Source: Bacillota bacterium (lineage in GTDB: Bacteria > Bacillota > UBA4882 > UBA8346). Taken from it: a stretch of 64,000 nt of DNA. The notes beneath the pieces were generated by a model. That model was not told the DNA's origin and made no database searches. It saw nothing but the letters and a program-made list of their open reading frames with translations. Within the stretch, counting starts at the first letter, position 1, and every line of letters begins with the position of its first letter. The stretch covers positions 1 to 64,000 of the forward strand of contig JAFABB010000027.1 in the NCBI GenBank assembly GCA_023426245.1. Direction: 5' to 3'. Made by a program: the position numbers and the translations under genes. Positions 22,295 to 31,839 of the stretch are shown one piece after another.

Positions 22295-25200
22295 ATGCAC
22301 CCTGTAAATTTGGAAGCCAAGATTTGGGAAGAAGTTTTGGAGCTCCCCACTTACCCCGTGGGGAAGCCCGATAAGAATCCCATGTTTTTAGAGAAGCGGG
22401 TTTATCAAGGAAGCTCCGGAAAGGTTTACCCCTACCCGGTCATTGATAAAATTGAGGACCGGAAAGTGAATCAAAAATACCGGGCGGTTTTCCTGGAAAA
22501 CCCCTATTTATTGATTTTGATTCTGCCTGAACTTGGAGGTAGAATTCAACGGGCCCTCGATAAGACCAATCATTATGATTTTGTTTATTATAACCATGTC
22601 ATTAAACCGGCACTGGTGGGACTAGCCGGCCCCTGGATTTCCGGGGGAATCGAATTCAACTGGCCCCAGCACCACCGCCCCAATACCTTTGGTCCGGTTG
22701 AATATTTACTGAAAGAAAACGAAGATGGCAGCAAGACGGTTTGGGTCAGTGAAATCGACCGTATGTACGGCACCCAAGTGACCACCGGGTTTACACTTTA
22801 CCCGGATAAAGCCTATTTAGAGATTAAGTCGCAACTATATAACCGGACTCCCCAGGCCCAAACGTTTCTCTGGTGGGCCAATCCGGCGGTTGCGGTGAAC
22901 GAGCAAACTCAATCGGTTTTTCCGCCGGATGTCCATGCCGTGTTTGACCACGGTAAACGGGATGTATCAAGGTTTCCAATCGCCACCGGGACGTATTACA
23001 AAATGGATTATTCCTCCGGAGTGGACATTTCCCGTTATAAAAACATTCCGGTTCCCACTTCCTATATGGCTTATCATTCCGATTACAATTTTGTCGGCGG
23101 ATATGATCACGGGAAAAAGGCCGGAATTTTACACATTGCCGATCACCATATTTCGCCGGGTAAAAAACAATGGACTTGGGGCTGCGGCGACTTCGGCAAG
23201 GCCTGGGACCGTAATCTTACCGATGAAGACGGCCCCTATATCGAATTGATGACCGGTGTCTATACCGATAATCAGCCCGATTTCACCTGGCTGTTGCCCA
23301 GTGAGGAAAAATCATTCACCCAGTACTTCATGCCCTATAAAAATATCGGCGTGGTCAAAAATGCCTCGATTGAAGCGGCCGTGAATCTGGAGATCGATAA
23401 CGGCAGGGCGGAAGTGGCGGTATATGCTACCGCGATTGTTGAAGGAGCCGTGGTGGAACTTAAGGGCAAGGAAAAAACCTATTTCCGGACCACGGTTGAC
23501 CTTTCGCCCGAAAACTCCTGGAGTGAGGAAGTTGTCCTGGATCCGGCGGAAAAAGCGCACCATTTGATAGTAAGCGTATTCGGACCCGGCGGGAAGCTGA
23601 TGATTTTTTATCAACCGGAGGAGCCAAAGATCGAACGGGTTCCCGATCCTGCAAAACCGGCCCTGCCGCCTTCGGAGGTTCAAACCAACGAAGCCTTATA
23701 TTTGCGTGCTGTTCATCTGGAACAATACCGCCACGCGACGTATGATCCGGATCCCTATTACCTGGAAGGATTGAGGCGGGACCCCGACGATATCCGTCAT
23801 AATAACGGTTACGGCTGTTTGTTGTTGCGCCGCGGATTATTTAAAGAAAGTGAAGCTTATTTCCGGAGGGCTGTTGCCAGTCTGACCCGTTTCAATCCCA
23901 ATCCTTGCGATGGGGAACCTTATTATAACTTAGGGCTGTCTCTTAAGTTTCAGGGCCGCTTGGATCTGGCTTATGATGCCTTTTATAAATCGGTCTGGAG
24001 CGCGGCCTGGCAGGATAGCGGTTACTTTTCCCTGGCCCAGATTGCCTGCTGGCGGGGAGATTATCTTACAGCCGAAGAATTGATCAGGAAATCTTTAGTT
24101 CGGAATTATCATCATTATAAAGCCCGCCATCTCCATGGGGCTATCTTGCGGAAAAGGGGGCGGTATCAGGAAGCCCAAAGAATCGCCTTTGAAACCTTGC
24201 AGTTGGACCCGGTGGATTTCGGCTCCCGCCGTGAACTTCAACTGTGTTTTGAAGCGGAACAACAAACCGAAAAGGCCCGGGCGATGAAGGAAGAACTGCT
24301 GAATTTACTGGATACCAATCCTCATAACTATTTGGAACTGGCCAGGGATTACGGCAGCGCCGGACTTTTTGCCGAAGCATGTAAGGTACTGGAAGATGAA
24401 ATTGCCGGTGAAAAGCAATTGCAAAACGTTTCCCCGCTTGTTTATTATTATTTAGGATACTACCAGCACCAAAACGGTGACTTGCGGCAAGCTTCGGCCT
24501 ATTTTGAGCAGGCCGGGGAGGGGAATTCCGATTATTGTTTTCCAAACCGGCTGGAGGATATTGTAGTCCTGCGGCAAGCGCTGGAACTAAACCCCAAAGA
24601 TGCGAAAGCATACTATTACCTGGGTAATTTATGGTACGACAAAAAGCAGTCCGATTTGGCCATCCAGTGTTGGGAACAGTCGCGGGAAATTGATGATTCG
24701 TTGGCCACGGTCCACCGTAATTTGGCGCTGGGATATTATAATCAAAAACACGACCCGGAAAAGTCCAGAGCGGCATTGGAAAAAGCATTTTCGCTCAACC
24801 CCGCCGATGCCAGGGTTTTCCTGGAACTGGATCAACTTTATAAGAAAACCGGAGTCGAGTGGCAATTGCGGATGAATGGTTTTCGGACACATTTAAACTT
24901 GGTGGAGTCCCGCGATGATTTGTACATCGAGTATGTCACCCTCCATAACCAAATGGGCGAATATCAAAAGGCCAAAGAACTTATAGCCGGCCGGAAATTC
25001 CACCCCTGGGAGGGCGGTGAAGGCAAGGTTTCCAGCCAATTTGTTTATTCCCGTGTGGAGCTGGCCAAGCTGTCCATTCAAAAGCGGGAATTTCAAAAAG
25101 CCCTCGCCGAGTTATTAGAAACCGGCCAATACCCGGAGAATTTAGGCGAAGGAAAACTTTACGGTGCCCAGGAAAACCACATTCATTATTTTCTCGGGTG

Positions 25201-25639
25201 CGCCTATGAAGGTTTGGGAATGGCTGAAAAAGCCGGAGAGTCGTTTCAAAAGGCATCCGTGGGCCTGAGCGAACCTTCCAGTGCGATGTTTTATAATGAT
25301 CAGCCGGCCGATATGATATTCTATCAAGGCTTGGCTTTGCTGAAATTAGATCAGCCCGATCAGGCCCGGAGCCGCTTTCATAAATTGGTGGATTATGGCG
25401 AACAGCATATGTTTGATAAAGTGAGCATTGACTATTTCGCTGTTTCATTACCGGATTTTCTGATTTTTGATGAAGACCTGACCCGAAAGAATGAGATTCA
25501 TTGCCGCTATCTATTGGGCCTGGGGTATTTGGGTCTGGAAAAGAAGGAACAATCCCGGCGTGAGTTCAAGCAGGTACTGGAAATGGATCCCAACCACTTG
25601 GGCGCTCTGAGCCATCTGAAATTGGCGGATGAGATGTGA
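22295..25639 (+). CDS. DUF5107 domain and tetratricopeptide-repeat protein
   Basis: A 1114-residue cytosolic protein without signal peptide. Residues 1 to about 430 are a DUF5107 domain, a galactose-mutarotase-like beta-sandwich often linked to glycan breakdown; GGRIQRALDKTNHYDFVYYN, then GISGGIEFNWPQHHRP-like segments and FLWWANPAVAVNEQTQ are visible. From about 480 to the end runs a series of TPRs (for example NNGYGCLLLRRGLFKESEAYF, AYYYLGNLWYDKKQSDLAIQ, YLLGLGYLGLEKKEQSRREF). The start is set by GAGGAGG. The gene lies directly upstream of araFGH and opposite the AraC regulator. A role in handling an arabinose-containing saccharide, perhaps as an epimerase or sugar-sensing scaffold, is an inference. 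No biochemical function is established. Confidence 0.8.
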   Translation: MHPVNLEAKIWEEVLELPTYPVGKPDKNPMFLEKRVYQGSSGKVYPYPVIDKIEDRKVNQKYRAVFLENPYLLILILPELGGRIQRALDKTNHYDFVYYNHVIKPALVGLAGPWISGGIEFNWPQHHRPNTFGPVEYLLKENEDGSKTVWVSEIDRMYGTQVTTGFTLYPDKAYLEIKSQLYNRTPQAQTFLWWANPAVAVNEQTQSVFPPDVHAVFDHGKRDVSRFPIATGTYYKMDYSSGVDISRYKNIPVPTSYMAYHSDYNFVGGYDHGKKAGILHIADHHISPGKKQWTWGCGDFGKAWDRNLTDEDGPYIELMTGVYTDNQPDFTWLLPSEEKSFTQYFMPYKNIGVVKNASIEAAVNLEIDNGRAEVAVYATAIVEGAVVELKGKEKTYFRTTVDLSPENSWSEEVVLDPAEKAHHLIVSVFGPGGKLMIFYQPEEPKIERVPDPAKPALPPSEVQTNEALYLRAVHLEQYRHATYDPDPYYLEGLRRDPDDIRHNNGYGCLLLRRGLFKESEAYFRRAVASLTRFNPNPCDGEPYYNLGLSLKFQGRLDLAYDAFYKSVWSAAWQDSGYFSLAQIACWRGDYLTAEELIRKSLVRNYHHYKARHLHGAILRKRGRYQEAQRIAFETLQLDPVDFGSRRELQLCFEAEQQTEKARAMKEELLNLLDTNPHNYLELARDYGSAGLFAEACKVLEDEIAGEKQLQNVSPLVYYYLGYYQHQNGDLRQASAYFEQAGEGNSDYCFPNRLEDIVVLRQALELNPKDAKAYYYLGNLWYDKKQSDLAIQCWEQSREIDDSLATVHRNLALGYYNQKHDPEKSRAALEKAFSLNPADARVFLELDQLYKKTGVEWQLRMNGFRTHLNLVESRDDLYIEYVTLHNQMGEYQKAKELIAGRKFHPWEGGEGKVSSQFVYSRVELAKLSIQKREFQKALAELLETGQYPENLGEGKLYGAQENHIHYFLGCAYEGLGMAEKAGESFQKASVGLSEPSSAMFYNDQPADMIFYQGLALLKLDQPDQARSRFHKLVDYGEQHMFDKVSIDYFAVSLPDFLIFDEDLTRKNEIHCRYLLGLGYLGLEKKEQSRREFKQVLEMDPNHLGALSHLKLADEM

Positions 25640-25800
25640 AATTTCAATGAAAAAGCGTTTGTTTCCTGCTATATGAAGTAAATTTGAAGGAAAGTTTCAG
25701 GCCCTTGCTTTGAAACATGAAAGGAGGGATTGCCGGAATAGACGAAAGGAACTATGACGGAAATGATTTGAAAAAAGACCAACAAAATGGAGGAATTGTA

Positions 25801-26802
25801 ATGAAGAAAACCCCTTTTCTACTGCTTTTGGTTGCCGCGCTAATCTTTTCATCGATGGCGGTTTTTGCGGCTCCTGCCAAAATCAAAATCGGCTTTTTAG
25901 TCAAACAAGCCGAAGAATTATGGTTCCAAAATGAATGGAAATTTGCCCAAAAGTTTGCCGATGAAAAAAACTTTGAGCTGATCAAAATCGGGGTTCCCGA
26001 TGGCGAAAAAGTAATGGCGGCCATTGATAATTTAGCGGCCCAAAAAGCTCAAGGCTTTGTAATTTGTACGCCGGATGTCCGTTTGGGACCCGCAATCATG
26101 GCCAAGGCCAACGCCAAAAAATTAAAAGTGTTTACAGTTGACGATCGATTTGTGGGCGCCGACGGTAAACCCATGGCCGATGTACCTTATATGGGTATTT
26201 CTTCGACCAAAATCGGTTTTGATATTGGACAAGCCCTGTATGCCGAAATGAAAAAACGCGGTTGGAATGTTGCTGAAACCGCAGCCATGGCAGTAACTCA
26301 CGATGAGCTTGAGACGATTAAACAACGTACCGATGGTAGCAAAGATGCCTTGGTGAAGGCAGGTTTCCCCGCAAGCAAAATCTATGACGCCGTAAATAAA
26401 ACCCTGGATGTTCCGGGGGCGATGGAAGGCGGCAACGTTGCTTTAACCCAACATCCGGAAGTAAAACGGTGGCTGGTGTTTGGTGGAAATGAAGAGTGCG
26501 TTATAGGGGCTATCCGGGCGATGGAAGGCCGCAATTTCAACGGTACGACCATTATCGGCATCGGCCTGGGCGCCAGTATCGGAATTAGCGAATTTAAAAA
26601 GCCCGGGATGAACGGTTTCTTTGCCACCAGCGCGATTAGTCCATACCGTCATGGTTATGAGACCGCCAAATTGTTATATGAATGGATCAAAAGCGGTAAG
26701 AAACCGCCGGTGGTAACTTTAACCGCCGGTTATATCGTAACCCGCGAGACGTATAAAAAAGTCATGACCGATCTCGGACTTGCCGACTCGATTACGAATT
26801 GA
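25801..26802 (+). CDS. araF: L-arabinose ABC transporter substrate-binding protein
   Basis: A 333-residue exported sugar-binding protein. The N-terminus MKKTPFLLLLVAALIFSS is a signal peptide, with likely cleavage after VFAA; no lipobox cysteine is present, which is unusual for a monoderm organism. The mature part closely resembles Escherichia coli AraF: IGFLVKQAEELWFQNEWKFA, IKIGVPDGEKVMAAID, GFVICTPD, FTVDDRFVGADGKPM and PEVKRWLVFGGNEE. The ATG at 25801 follows GGAGG, and an upstream in-frame extension would place extra residues before the signal peptide. araG and araH follow. Confidence 0.9.
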   Translation: MKKTPFLLLLVAALIFSSMAVFAAPAKIKIGFLVKQAEELWFQNEWKFAQKFADEKNFELIKIGVPDGEKVMAAIDNLAAQKAQGFVICTPDVRLGPAIMAKANAKKLKVFTVDDRFVGADGKPMADVPYMGISSTKIGFDIGQALYAEMKKRGWNVAETAAMAVTHDELETIKQRTDGSKDALVKAGFPASKIYDAVNKTLDVPGAMEGGNVALTQHPEVKRWLVFGGNEECVIGAIRAMEGRNFNGTTIIGIGLGASIGISEFKKPGMNGFFATSAISPYRHGYETAKLLYEWIKSGKKPPVVTLTAGYIVTRETYKKVMTDLGLADSITN

Positions 26803-26941
26803 TTGGAAATGAGTAAATGAATCCGGGCAACTGCCCCAAGAGCAGTCTCAAACCGAAGATAGGGCCGGTTTAACCGGCTTTGTAACAGCAGTTTGATACA
26901 ATCTTAGGGCAGCTCCCGGATTATAATAAGAGGTGAACAGG

Positions 26942-28465
26942 ATGCAAACCGGTTTTCTGAAGTTTGAAAACATTAGCAAGCAGTTCCCAGGGGTTAAAGC
27001 ATTGGACGGGATATCGTTTGAAGCGGCCGAAGGAAGTGTTCACGCCTTAGTCGGCGAAAACGGCGCCGGGAAATCCACTCTCTTAAAGATACTGAGCGGC
27101 TTGTACCGGCCTGATGGGGGTCAAATTCACCTGGGTGGAGAGGCCAAGAATTTTTTGAATACCAGCGATGCCTTGAACTCAGGAGTGGCCATTATCTATC
27201 AGGAACTCAATCTAGTACCCGAAATGACGGTAGCCGAAAACTTATTTTTGGGTCATATGCCTGCTAAGATGGGATGGCTTAACAAGAAGGCCTTACGGGA
27301 AGTCACCTTGCAACAACTTAAAAATTTAGAGGAAGATATCGATCCCGGTTGCAAAATAGGAAGCCTTTCCATTGCACAACGGCAAATGATTGAGATCGCC
27401 AAAGCGCTGGCCCGTAACGCGAAAGTCATCGCTTTTGATGAGCCGACCAGTAGTCTTTCCGACCGGGAAGTGCAAAAATTATTTTCGATCATCGGGGAAC
27501 TAAAACGCCAGGGTAAGGTGGTCTTATATGTTTCCCACCGGCTGGCGGAAATTTTTATGATTTGTAATGCCGTAACAGTTTTCAGAGACGGCAAACATAT
27601 TGAAACTTTTACCGATATGTCCACATTGACTCAGGATCAGCTGGTCACGAAAATGGTTGGACGTTCCATTCATGATGTCTATAATTATGTCCGGCATCCT
27701 CATCACGGACCGGCCTTGGAAATTGAAGGCTTAACAGGATACGGGCTGGCTGAGCCGGCAAATTTAACGGTTGACCAGGGAGAGGTCGTAGGTATCTTTG
27801 GTTTGGTCGGGGCAGGCCGTTCCGAATTGTTGAAATTGATTTACGGCGCTACCAAAGGGAAAGCGGGAAAGATCAGAGTTTTTGGACAAGAGGTAAAAAT
27901 CAGTAAGCCAAGCCAGGCAATACATCACGGCATTGTTTTTTGCCCCGAAGATCGCAAAAAAGAGGGTATAATTCCGATCCGTTCGGTAAGGGAAAATATT
28001 AACATCAGTATCCGGAGATTGATTGCCAAATTCGGTATTATTCCCGAACAGAAAGATATTGAAAACGCCAATCGTTTTATCGAACAACTCAACATTAAAA
28101 CCCCGTCCATGAACCGGCTGGTCCGGGATTTATCCGGAGGGAACCAGCAGAAGGTGGTTTTGGCCCGCTGGTTGTCGGAGAAAGTGAAAGTCATTTTGTT
28201 TGATGAACCCACGCGTGGAATTGACGTAGGGGCTAAATCCGAAATTTACGGGATCATATCCAAATTGGCAGCGGAGGGCATTGGCGTGCTCGTTGTCTCC
28301 AGTGAACTCCCGGAGATTTTAGGTATTTCTGATCGGATTATCGTCATGCGGCAGGGAAAGCTTCAAAACTCCTTATCCCATGATGAAGCAACCGAGGAGA
28401 AAGTGTTACGACTGGCTTTGCCGGTCGTTGAAAATAAAGTCGTCGATAGTTTAAAAAAGGAGTGA
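26942..28465 (+). CDS. araG: L-arabinose ABC transporter ATP-binding protein
   Basis: A 507-residue double ATPase of the sugar CUT2 family, which drives import of the sugar bound by AraF. The first domain has Walker A GENGAGKSTLLKIL, signature LSIAQRQMIEIAKAL and Walker B VIAFDEPTSSL. The second has GLVGAGRSELLKLIYG, signature LSGGNQQKVVLARWL and VILFDEPTRGIDVG. As usual in CUT2, the second Walker A is degenerate. The ATG at 26942 lies behind AGAGGTGA and is preferred over the GTG nine bases earlier. araH starts five bases after the stop. Confidence 0.94.
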   Translation: MQTGFLKFENISKQFPGVKALDGISFEAAEGSVHALVGENGAGKSTLLKILSGLYRPDGGQIHLGGEAKNFLNTSDALNSGVAIIYQELNLVPEMTVAENLFLGHMPAKMGWLNKKALREVTLQQLKNLEEDIDPGCKIGSLSIAQRQMIEIAKALARNAKVIAFDEPTSSLSDREVQKLFSIIGELKRQGKVVLYVSHRLAEIFMICNAVTVFRDGKHIETFTDMSTLTQDQLVTKMVGRSIHDVYNYVRHPHHGPALEIEGLTGYGLAEPANLTVDQGEVVGIFGLVGAGRSELLKLIYGATKGKAGKIRVFGQEVKISKPSQAIHHGIVFCPEDRKKEGIIPIRSVRENINISIRRLIAKFGIIPEQKDIENANRFIEQLNIKTPSMNRLVRDLSGGNQQKVVLARWLSEKVKVILFDEPTRGIDVGAKSEIYGIISKLAAEGIGVLVVSSELPEILGISDRIIVMRQGKLQNSLSHDEATEEKVLRLALPVVENKVVDSLKKE

Positions 28466-28470
28466 AGCAG

Positions 28471-29448
28471 ATGAGTACCAATACTCTTGCCTCCGGCACC
28501 AAAACCAACATCAAACCGTTATACAGACGGATCTGGGATAGTGCCAGCATTCTGATTATTTATTTGATTATGTTCGTGATTTTATCACTGACCGTTCCTT
28601 ACTTTTTCAGTTGGGAGAACATGGTGGGACTGTCGCTTGCCATATCGACGGTGGGTATTGTCGCTTGTACCATGTTGTTTTGTTTGGCTTCGGGGGATTT
28701 TGATCTTTCCGTAGAAAATATCGTGGCTACCTCCGGTGTCATTGCGGCGATTGCGATTCGGAGCACCGGAAATATTTGGCTTGGAATATTGTCCGGGATT
28801 ATCGCCGGCGGCCTGGTCGGTTTGGTGAACGGTTTAATCATCGCTAAACTTAAAATCAACGCTTTAATTACCACCTTAGCCATTAGCCAGGTGGTCAGGG
28901 GACTTGGCTTTATCATATCGGGCGGCGTAGCTGTCGGTATTTTAACACCCGACTTTTATAAGCTGGGGAATAATAACTTTCTGGCCATTCCCATTCCGGT
29001 CTGGGTTATGATTCTTTGTTTTGTCGCCTTTGGGCTTTTATTGAACCGGACCACCTATGGCCGAAACACCATGGCTATCGGCGGAAATAAAGAAGCGGTG
29101 AGATTGGCTGGAATCAATGTTGACCTGATTAAAATAGTTATTTTTACTGTTCAGGGTTTCGTCGCCGGACTTGCAGGGGTCGTCCTGGCATCGCGGATGA
29201 CTAGCGGACAACCGAATTCATCCGTCGGTTTCTCCCTGGATGTTATCTCGGCCTGCGTTTTGGGAGGCGTCTCCCTTTCCGGCGGTGTTGGGACTATTTT
29301 AGGCGTAATCGTCGGTGTGATCATCATGGGAACCGTCCAAAACGCCATGAATCTTTTGAATATCCCTACTTTCTATCAATATGTAGTACGGGGGATCATA
29401 TTATTGCTGGCAGTATTGTTTGATCAAATGAAACAGAAACAAGACTAA
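28471..29448 (+). CDS. araH: L-arabinose ABC transporter permease
   Basis: A 325-residue CUT2 permease with about eight to ten hydrophobic helices (ILIIYLIMFVILSLTVPYF, VGIVACTMLFCLASG and others). The family motif GDFDLSVENIVATSGV, the GLVNGLIIAKLKINALITTLA loop and the NRTTYGRNTMAIGGNKEAVRLAGI cytoplasmic loop are present. ATG at 28471 after AAAGGAGTG is preferred over a GTG at 28462. It completes araFGH. Binding-protein similarity points to L-arabinose; galactose or another pentose cannot be excluded. Confidence 0.93.
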   Translation: MSTNTLASGTKTNIKPLYRRIWDSASILIIYLIMFVILSLTVPYFFSWENMVGLSLAISTVGIVACTMLFCLASGDFDLSVENIVATSGVIAAIAIRSTGNIWLGILSGIIAGGLVGLVNGLIIAKLKINALITTLAISQVVRGLGFIISGGVAVGILTPDFYKLGNNNFLAIPIPVWVMILCFVAFGLLLNRTTYGRNTMAIGGNKEAVRLAGINVDLIKIVIFTVQGFVAGLAGVVLASRMTSGQPNSSVGFSLDVISACVLGGVSLSGGVGTILGVIVGVIIMGTVQNAMNLLNIPTFYQYVVRGIILLLAVLFDQMKQKQD

Positions 29449-29479
29449 TCTTTTCCAAGTCGTCAAGAAATTCATGAAG

Positions 29480-29510
29480 TCCCGTTGGAGTCCATAGGCT
29501 AACGGGATTT
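29480..29510 (+). terminator. Possible terminator after araH
   Basis: TCCCGTT (29480-29486) pairs with AACGGGA (29501-29507) around a 14-nt loop, followed by only three or four T. It is a weak intrinsic terminator, or an attenuating hairpin before the chemoreceptor gene. Confidence 0.45.
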
Positions 29511-29621
29511 ATTCATATACGAAAAGCTGTAACTCTTTCATTTGCCTCCATAACTTCAAAATTATCATGAAAATCATAAAGGGATGGATGCTACGGCTAA
29601 AAATTCAAAGGAGTGGCATGG

Positions 29622-31784
29622 ATGGGAATTTTCAGCAGGATTTTCGAGGACATCCAGTGGCAAAAGTTCGATTTTACCAAGAAATTTACCATTCGTAATA
29701 AATTATTGTTTTTCTTTCTTTTAGTCTCGCTGGTACCGTTGGCGCTAACCGGCATGATTTCTTATTACAGCTCCAGAACGGCAATGGCCCGGAAGATGAG
29801 TCAATATTCATTGGAGAACATCTCCCGAACCGCTCAAATCCTGGATGAAAAGTTTCGGCAATACGAAAAAATAGCGCTTCAGATTAACGTCAATCCCGTA
29901 TTGAACAGGGAGTTTAAGATTTATGCCACGGCGGCGGACAGCGAGGCTTTGGTTCAGGAACAAAGTGTAAAGAACTTTTTAAAAAGTTATTTGGTGGATG
30001 ATCCGAATATTTTTGCCTTCATTTTTACAGATGCGGAGAAGGCTAACCATCATTCCCGGATTTTCGTGCAACGGGGTTCGGTGAGTGAGAGTTGGGATCT
30101 TAGCCTCAGGGAATACGCCTCTTCATTAAATCCCGGGTTATATCTGGATACGGTTTGGATGCCGGCGGTTATTAAAAACGCAGTAGTTACGGAAAACAAT
30201 ATGGTCATGGTTAAAAATATCGACGATATCAATACCGGCGAACCCCTGGGAACTTTCGCCGTTTTGATCAAGGAAGCAGGTATGGCTCAATATACCAATT
30301 TCACAGAAATGAATACTACCGTCAATATGGAACTTACGCCGGCATCGCTGCCCCATTACACGGTAATCATCGATGAAAAAGGCATGATTGCATCCACTCC
30401 TTTTAAAGCGGACATTGGCCGGAATATTTCCGATTTCATGAAGCAAAATAAAATTCTTACCCAAGTCAGGAATGGAACCAAAAAGCAGGATAGTTTTTTG
30501 GGAATTTTCAATCGGGTACCGGTGCTTGTTTCGGCTGAATATATGAAACATAACGGCTGGAGTATTCTCAGCATAGCTCCCACCCGGATTCTATTTTCCG
30601 AAGCCAGGGTGACCGGACTGGTGATCTTTTTATTAAGCATCGTTTTTGGGACGCTCGCCATTATCATTTCAATTTATGTTGCCTTCCTCGTTTCCGGGCC
30701 TATCCGCTCCGTGGTGAATGCCATGAAGGAGGCGGAGAAAGGCAAGTTAACGGTGCGGGTGGCCCTTAATAACCAGGATGAGTTGGGGTATTTGGGGACC
30801 AGTTTTAACCGGATGCTGGAACAAATCAACGGACTGCTGGCTGACACCAAAAAAACGGCTACAGAGCTGCAAAAACAGAGCGCGGTATTGCAAGAAAGTT
30901 CCCATCAATCAGCACAGGCTGCTGAAAGCGTCGCCCAAGCCATGAATGAGATTACCCGGGGTACCATGGAGCAGACCCATGAGGCGGGGAATTCATCCCA
31001 ACAGATGACAAGCCTGGCTGCTCAGATTGATCATATGGTGGCGCAATCGGCAGAAGTTGAACATATCACCGGGGATACCAAGAAGTTAAGCTTTCAATCG
31101 AAAGAGGCGGTGCAAGAATTGGTTGATAAAACCGCGGAAACGGACCGCATTACCAATGCCATTGTCAATGATATCAGTGAACTCGATAACAGTGCAAAGG
31201 AAATAAGCGACATTATCCAAGTTATTACGGGTGTAACGGAACAGACTAATCTTTTGGCATTGAATGCGGCGATTGAGGCAGCCCGCGCCGGAGAAATGGG
31301 CCGGGGTTTTGCGGTGGTCGCCGATGAAGTGAATAAATTAGCGGTCCAATCCCGCGAAGCGACAGAGAATATCAATAGCATATTAAAGAAAATCCAGGAA
31401 AAAACTGCCGCTTCTTATCAAACAGCGGGTCAAGCCCACCAAATTGTGCTCGATCAAATCCAGGCCGTCCATTCAGCTCAAAACTCTTTTGATGAAATTA
31501 TCCGGGCCATGGATCATGCGGTAAGTGAACTCAGCGGCATGAATTTATTACTCGCCCAAATTCATGATGCCAAGGAACAATCATTCCATTCGATTGTTAC
31601 AATCAGTGCTATATCGGAAGAGACAGCCGCCGCTGCCGAGGAAGTTTCCGCTTCATCCGAGGAGCAGACGGCGATCGCGGATCAAGTCAGTGATTTGGCC
31701 GCCCAAATGCAAAGAATGGCCGAAGAATTGATGGAGGTAATATCCAGGTTTGATGTTTCGGAAAGGAATTCGGTTTCCGGATAG
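29622..31784 (+). CDS. Methyl-accepting chemotaxis protein (copy 1)
   Basis: A 720-residue membrane chemoreceptor. TM1 is at about 28-48 (LLFFFLLVSLVPLALTG) and TM2 at about 331-357 (VIFLLSIVFGTLAIIISIYV). The roughly 280 residues between them form an external double-Cache-type sensor (SWDLSLREYAS, GPYIELMTG-like turns absent, VIIDEKGMIASTPF). A HAMP domain follows, then a signalling domain with the tip EQTNLLALNAAIEAARAGEMGRGFAVVADEV. No C-terminal NWETF tether for CheR is present. ATG at 29622 has GGAG nine bases upstream. Next to araFGH, it may sense a pentose or a loaded AraF, which is inferred. A close paralogue lies at 33051. Confidence 0.93.
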   Translation: MGIFSRIFEDIQWQKFDFTKKFTIRNKLLFFFLLVSLVPLALTGMISYYSSRTAMARKMSQYSLENISRTAQILDEKFRQYEKIALQINVNPVLNREFKIYATAADSEALVQEQSVKNFLKSYLVDDPNIFAFIFTDAEKANHHSRIFVQRGSVSESWDLSLREYASSLNPGLYLDTVWMPAVIKNAVVTENNMVMVKNIDDINTGEPLGTFAVLIKEAGMAQYTNFTEMNTTVNMELTPASLPHYTVIIDEKGMIASTPFKADIGRNISDFMKQNKILTQVRNGTKKQDSFLGIFNRVPVLVSAEYMKHNGWSILSIAPTRILFSEARVTGLVIFLLSIVFGTLAIIISIYVAFLVSGPIRSVVNAMKEAEKGKLTVRVALNNQDELGYLGTSFNRMLEQINGLLADTKKTATELQKQSAVLQESSHQSAQAAESVAQAMNEITRGTMEQTHEAGNSSQQMTSLAAQIDHMVAQSAEVEHITGDTKKLSFQSKEAVQELVDKTAETDRITNAIVNDISELDNSAKEISDIIQVITGVTEQTNLLALNAAIEAARAGEMGRGFAVVADEVNKLAVQSREATENINSILKKIQEKTAASYQTAGQAHQIVLDQIQAVHSAQNSFDEIIRAMDHAVSELSGMNLLLAQIHDAKEQSFHSIVTISAISEETAAAAEEVSASSEEQTAIADQVSDLAAQMQRMAEELMEVISRFDVSERNSVSG

Positions 31785-31839
31785 ACGCAACCATCACGGC
31801 AATCCCGTGACTGAGAAAATCATGATTGAGGAGGTTCCT

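Noticed and set aside
24141..24788. Minus-strand open frame of 215 codons inside the DUF5107-TPR gene
   Set aside because: Low-complexity, proline/arginine-rich translation with no start signal; antisense shadow of the TPR region.
25640..25800. Catabolite-responsive (cre) site before araF
   Set aside because: AAAAAGCGTTT resembles a cre core, but the spacing between TG and CG is two bases too long.
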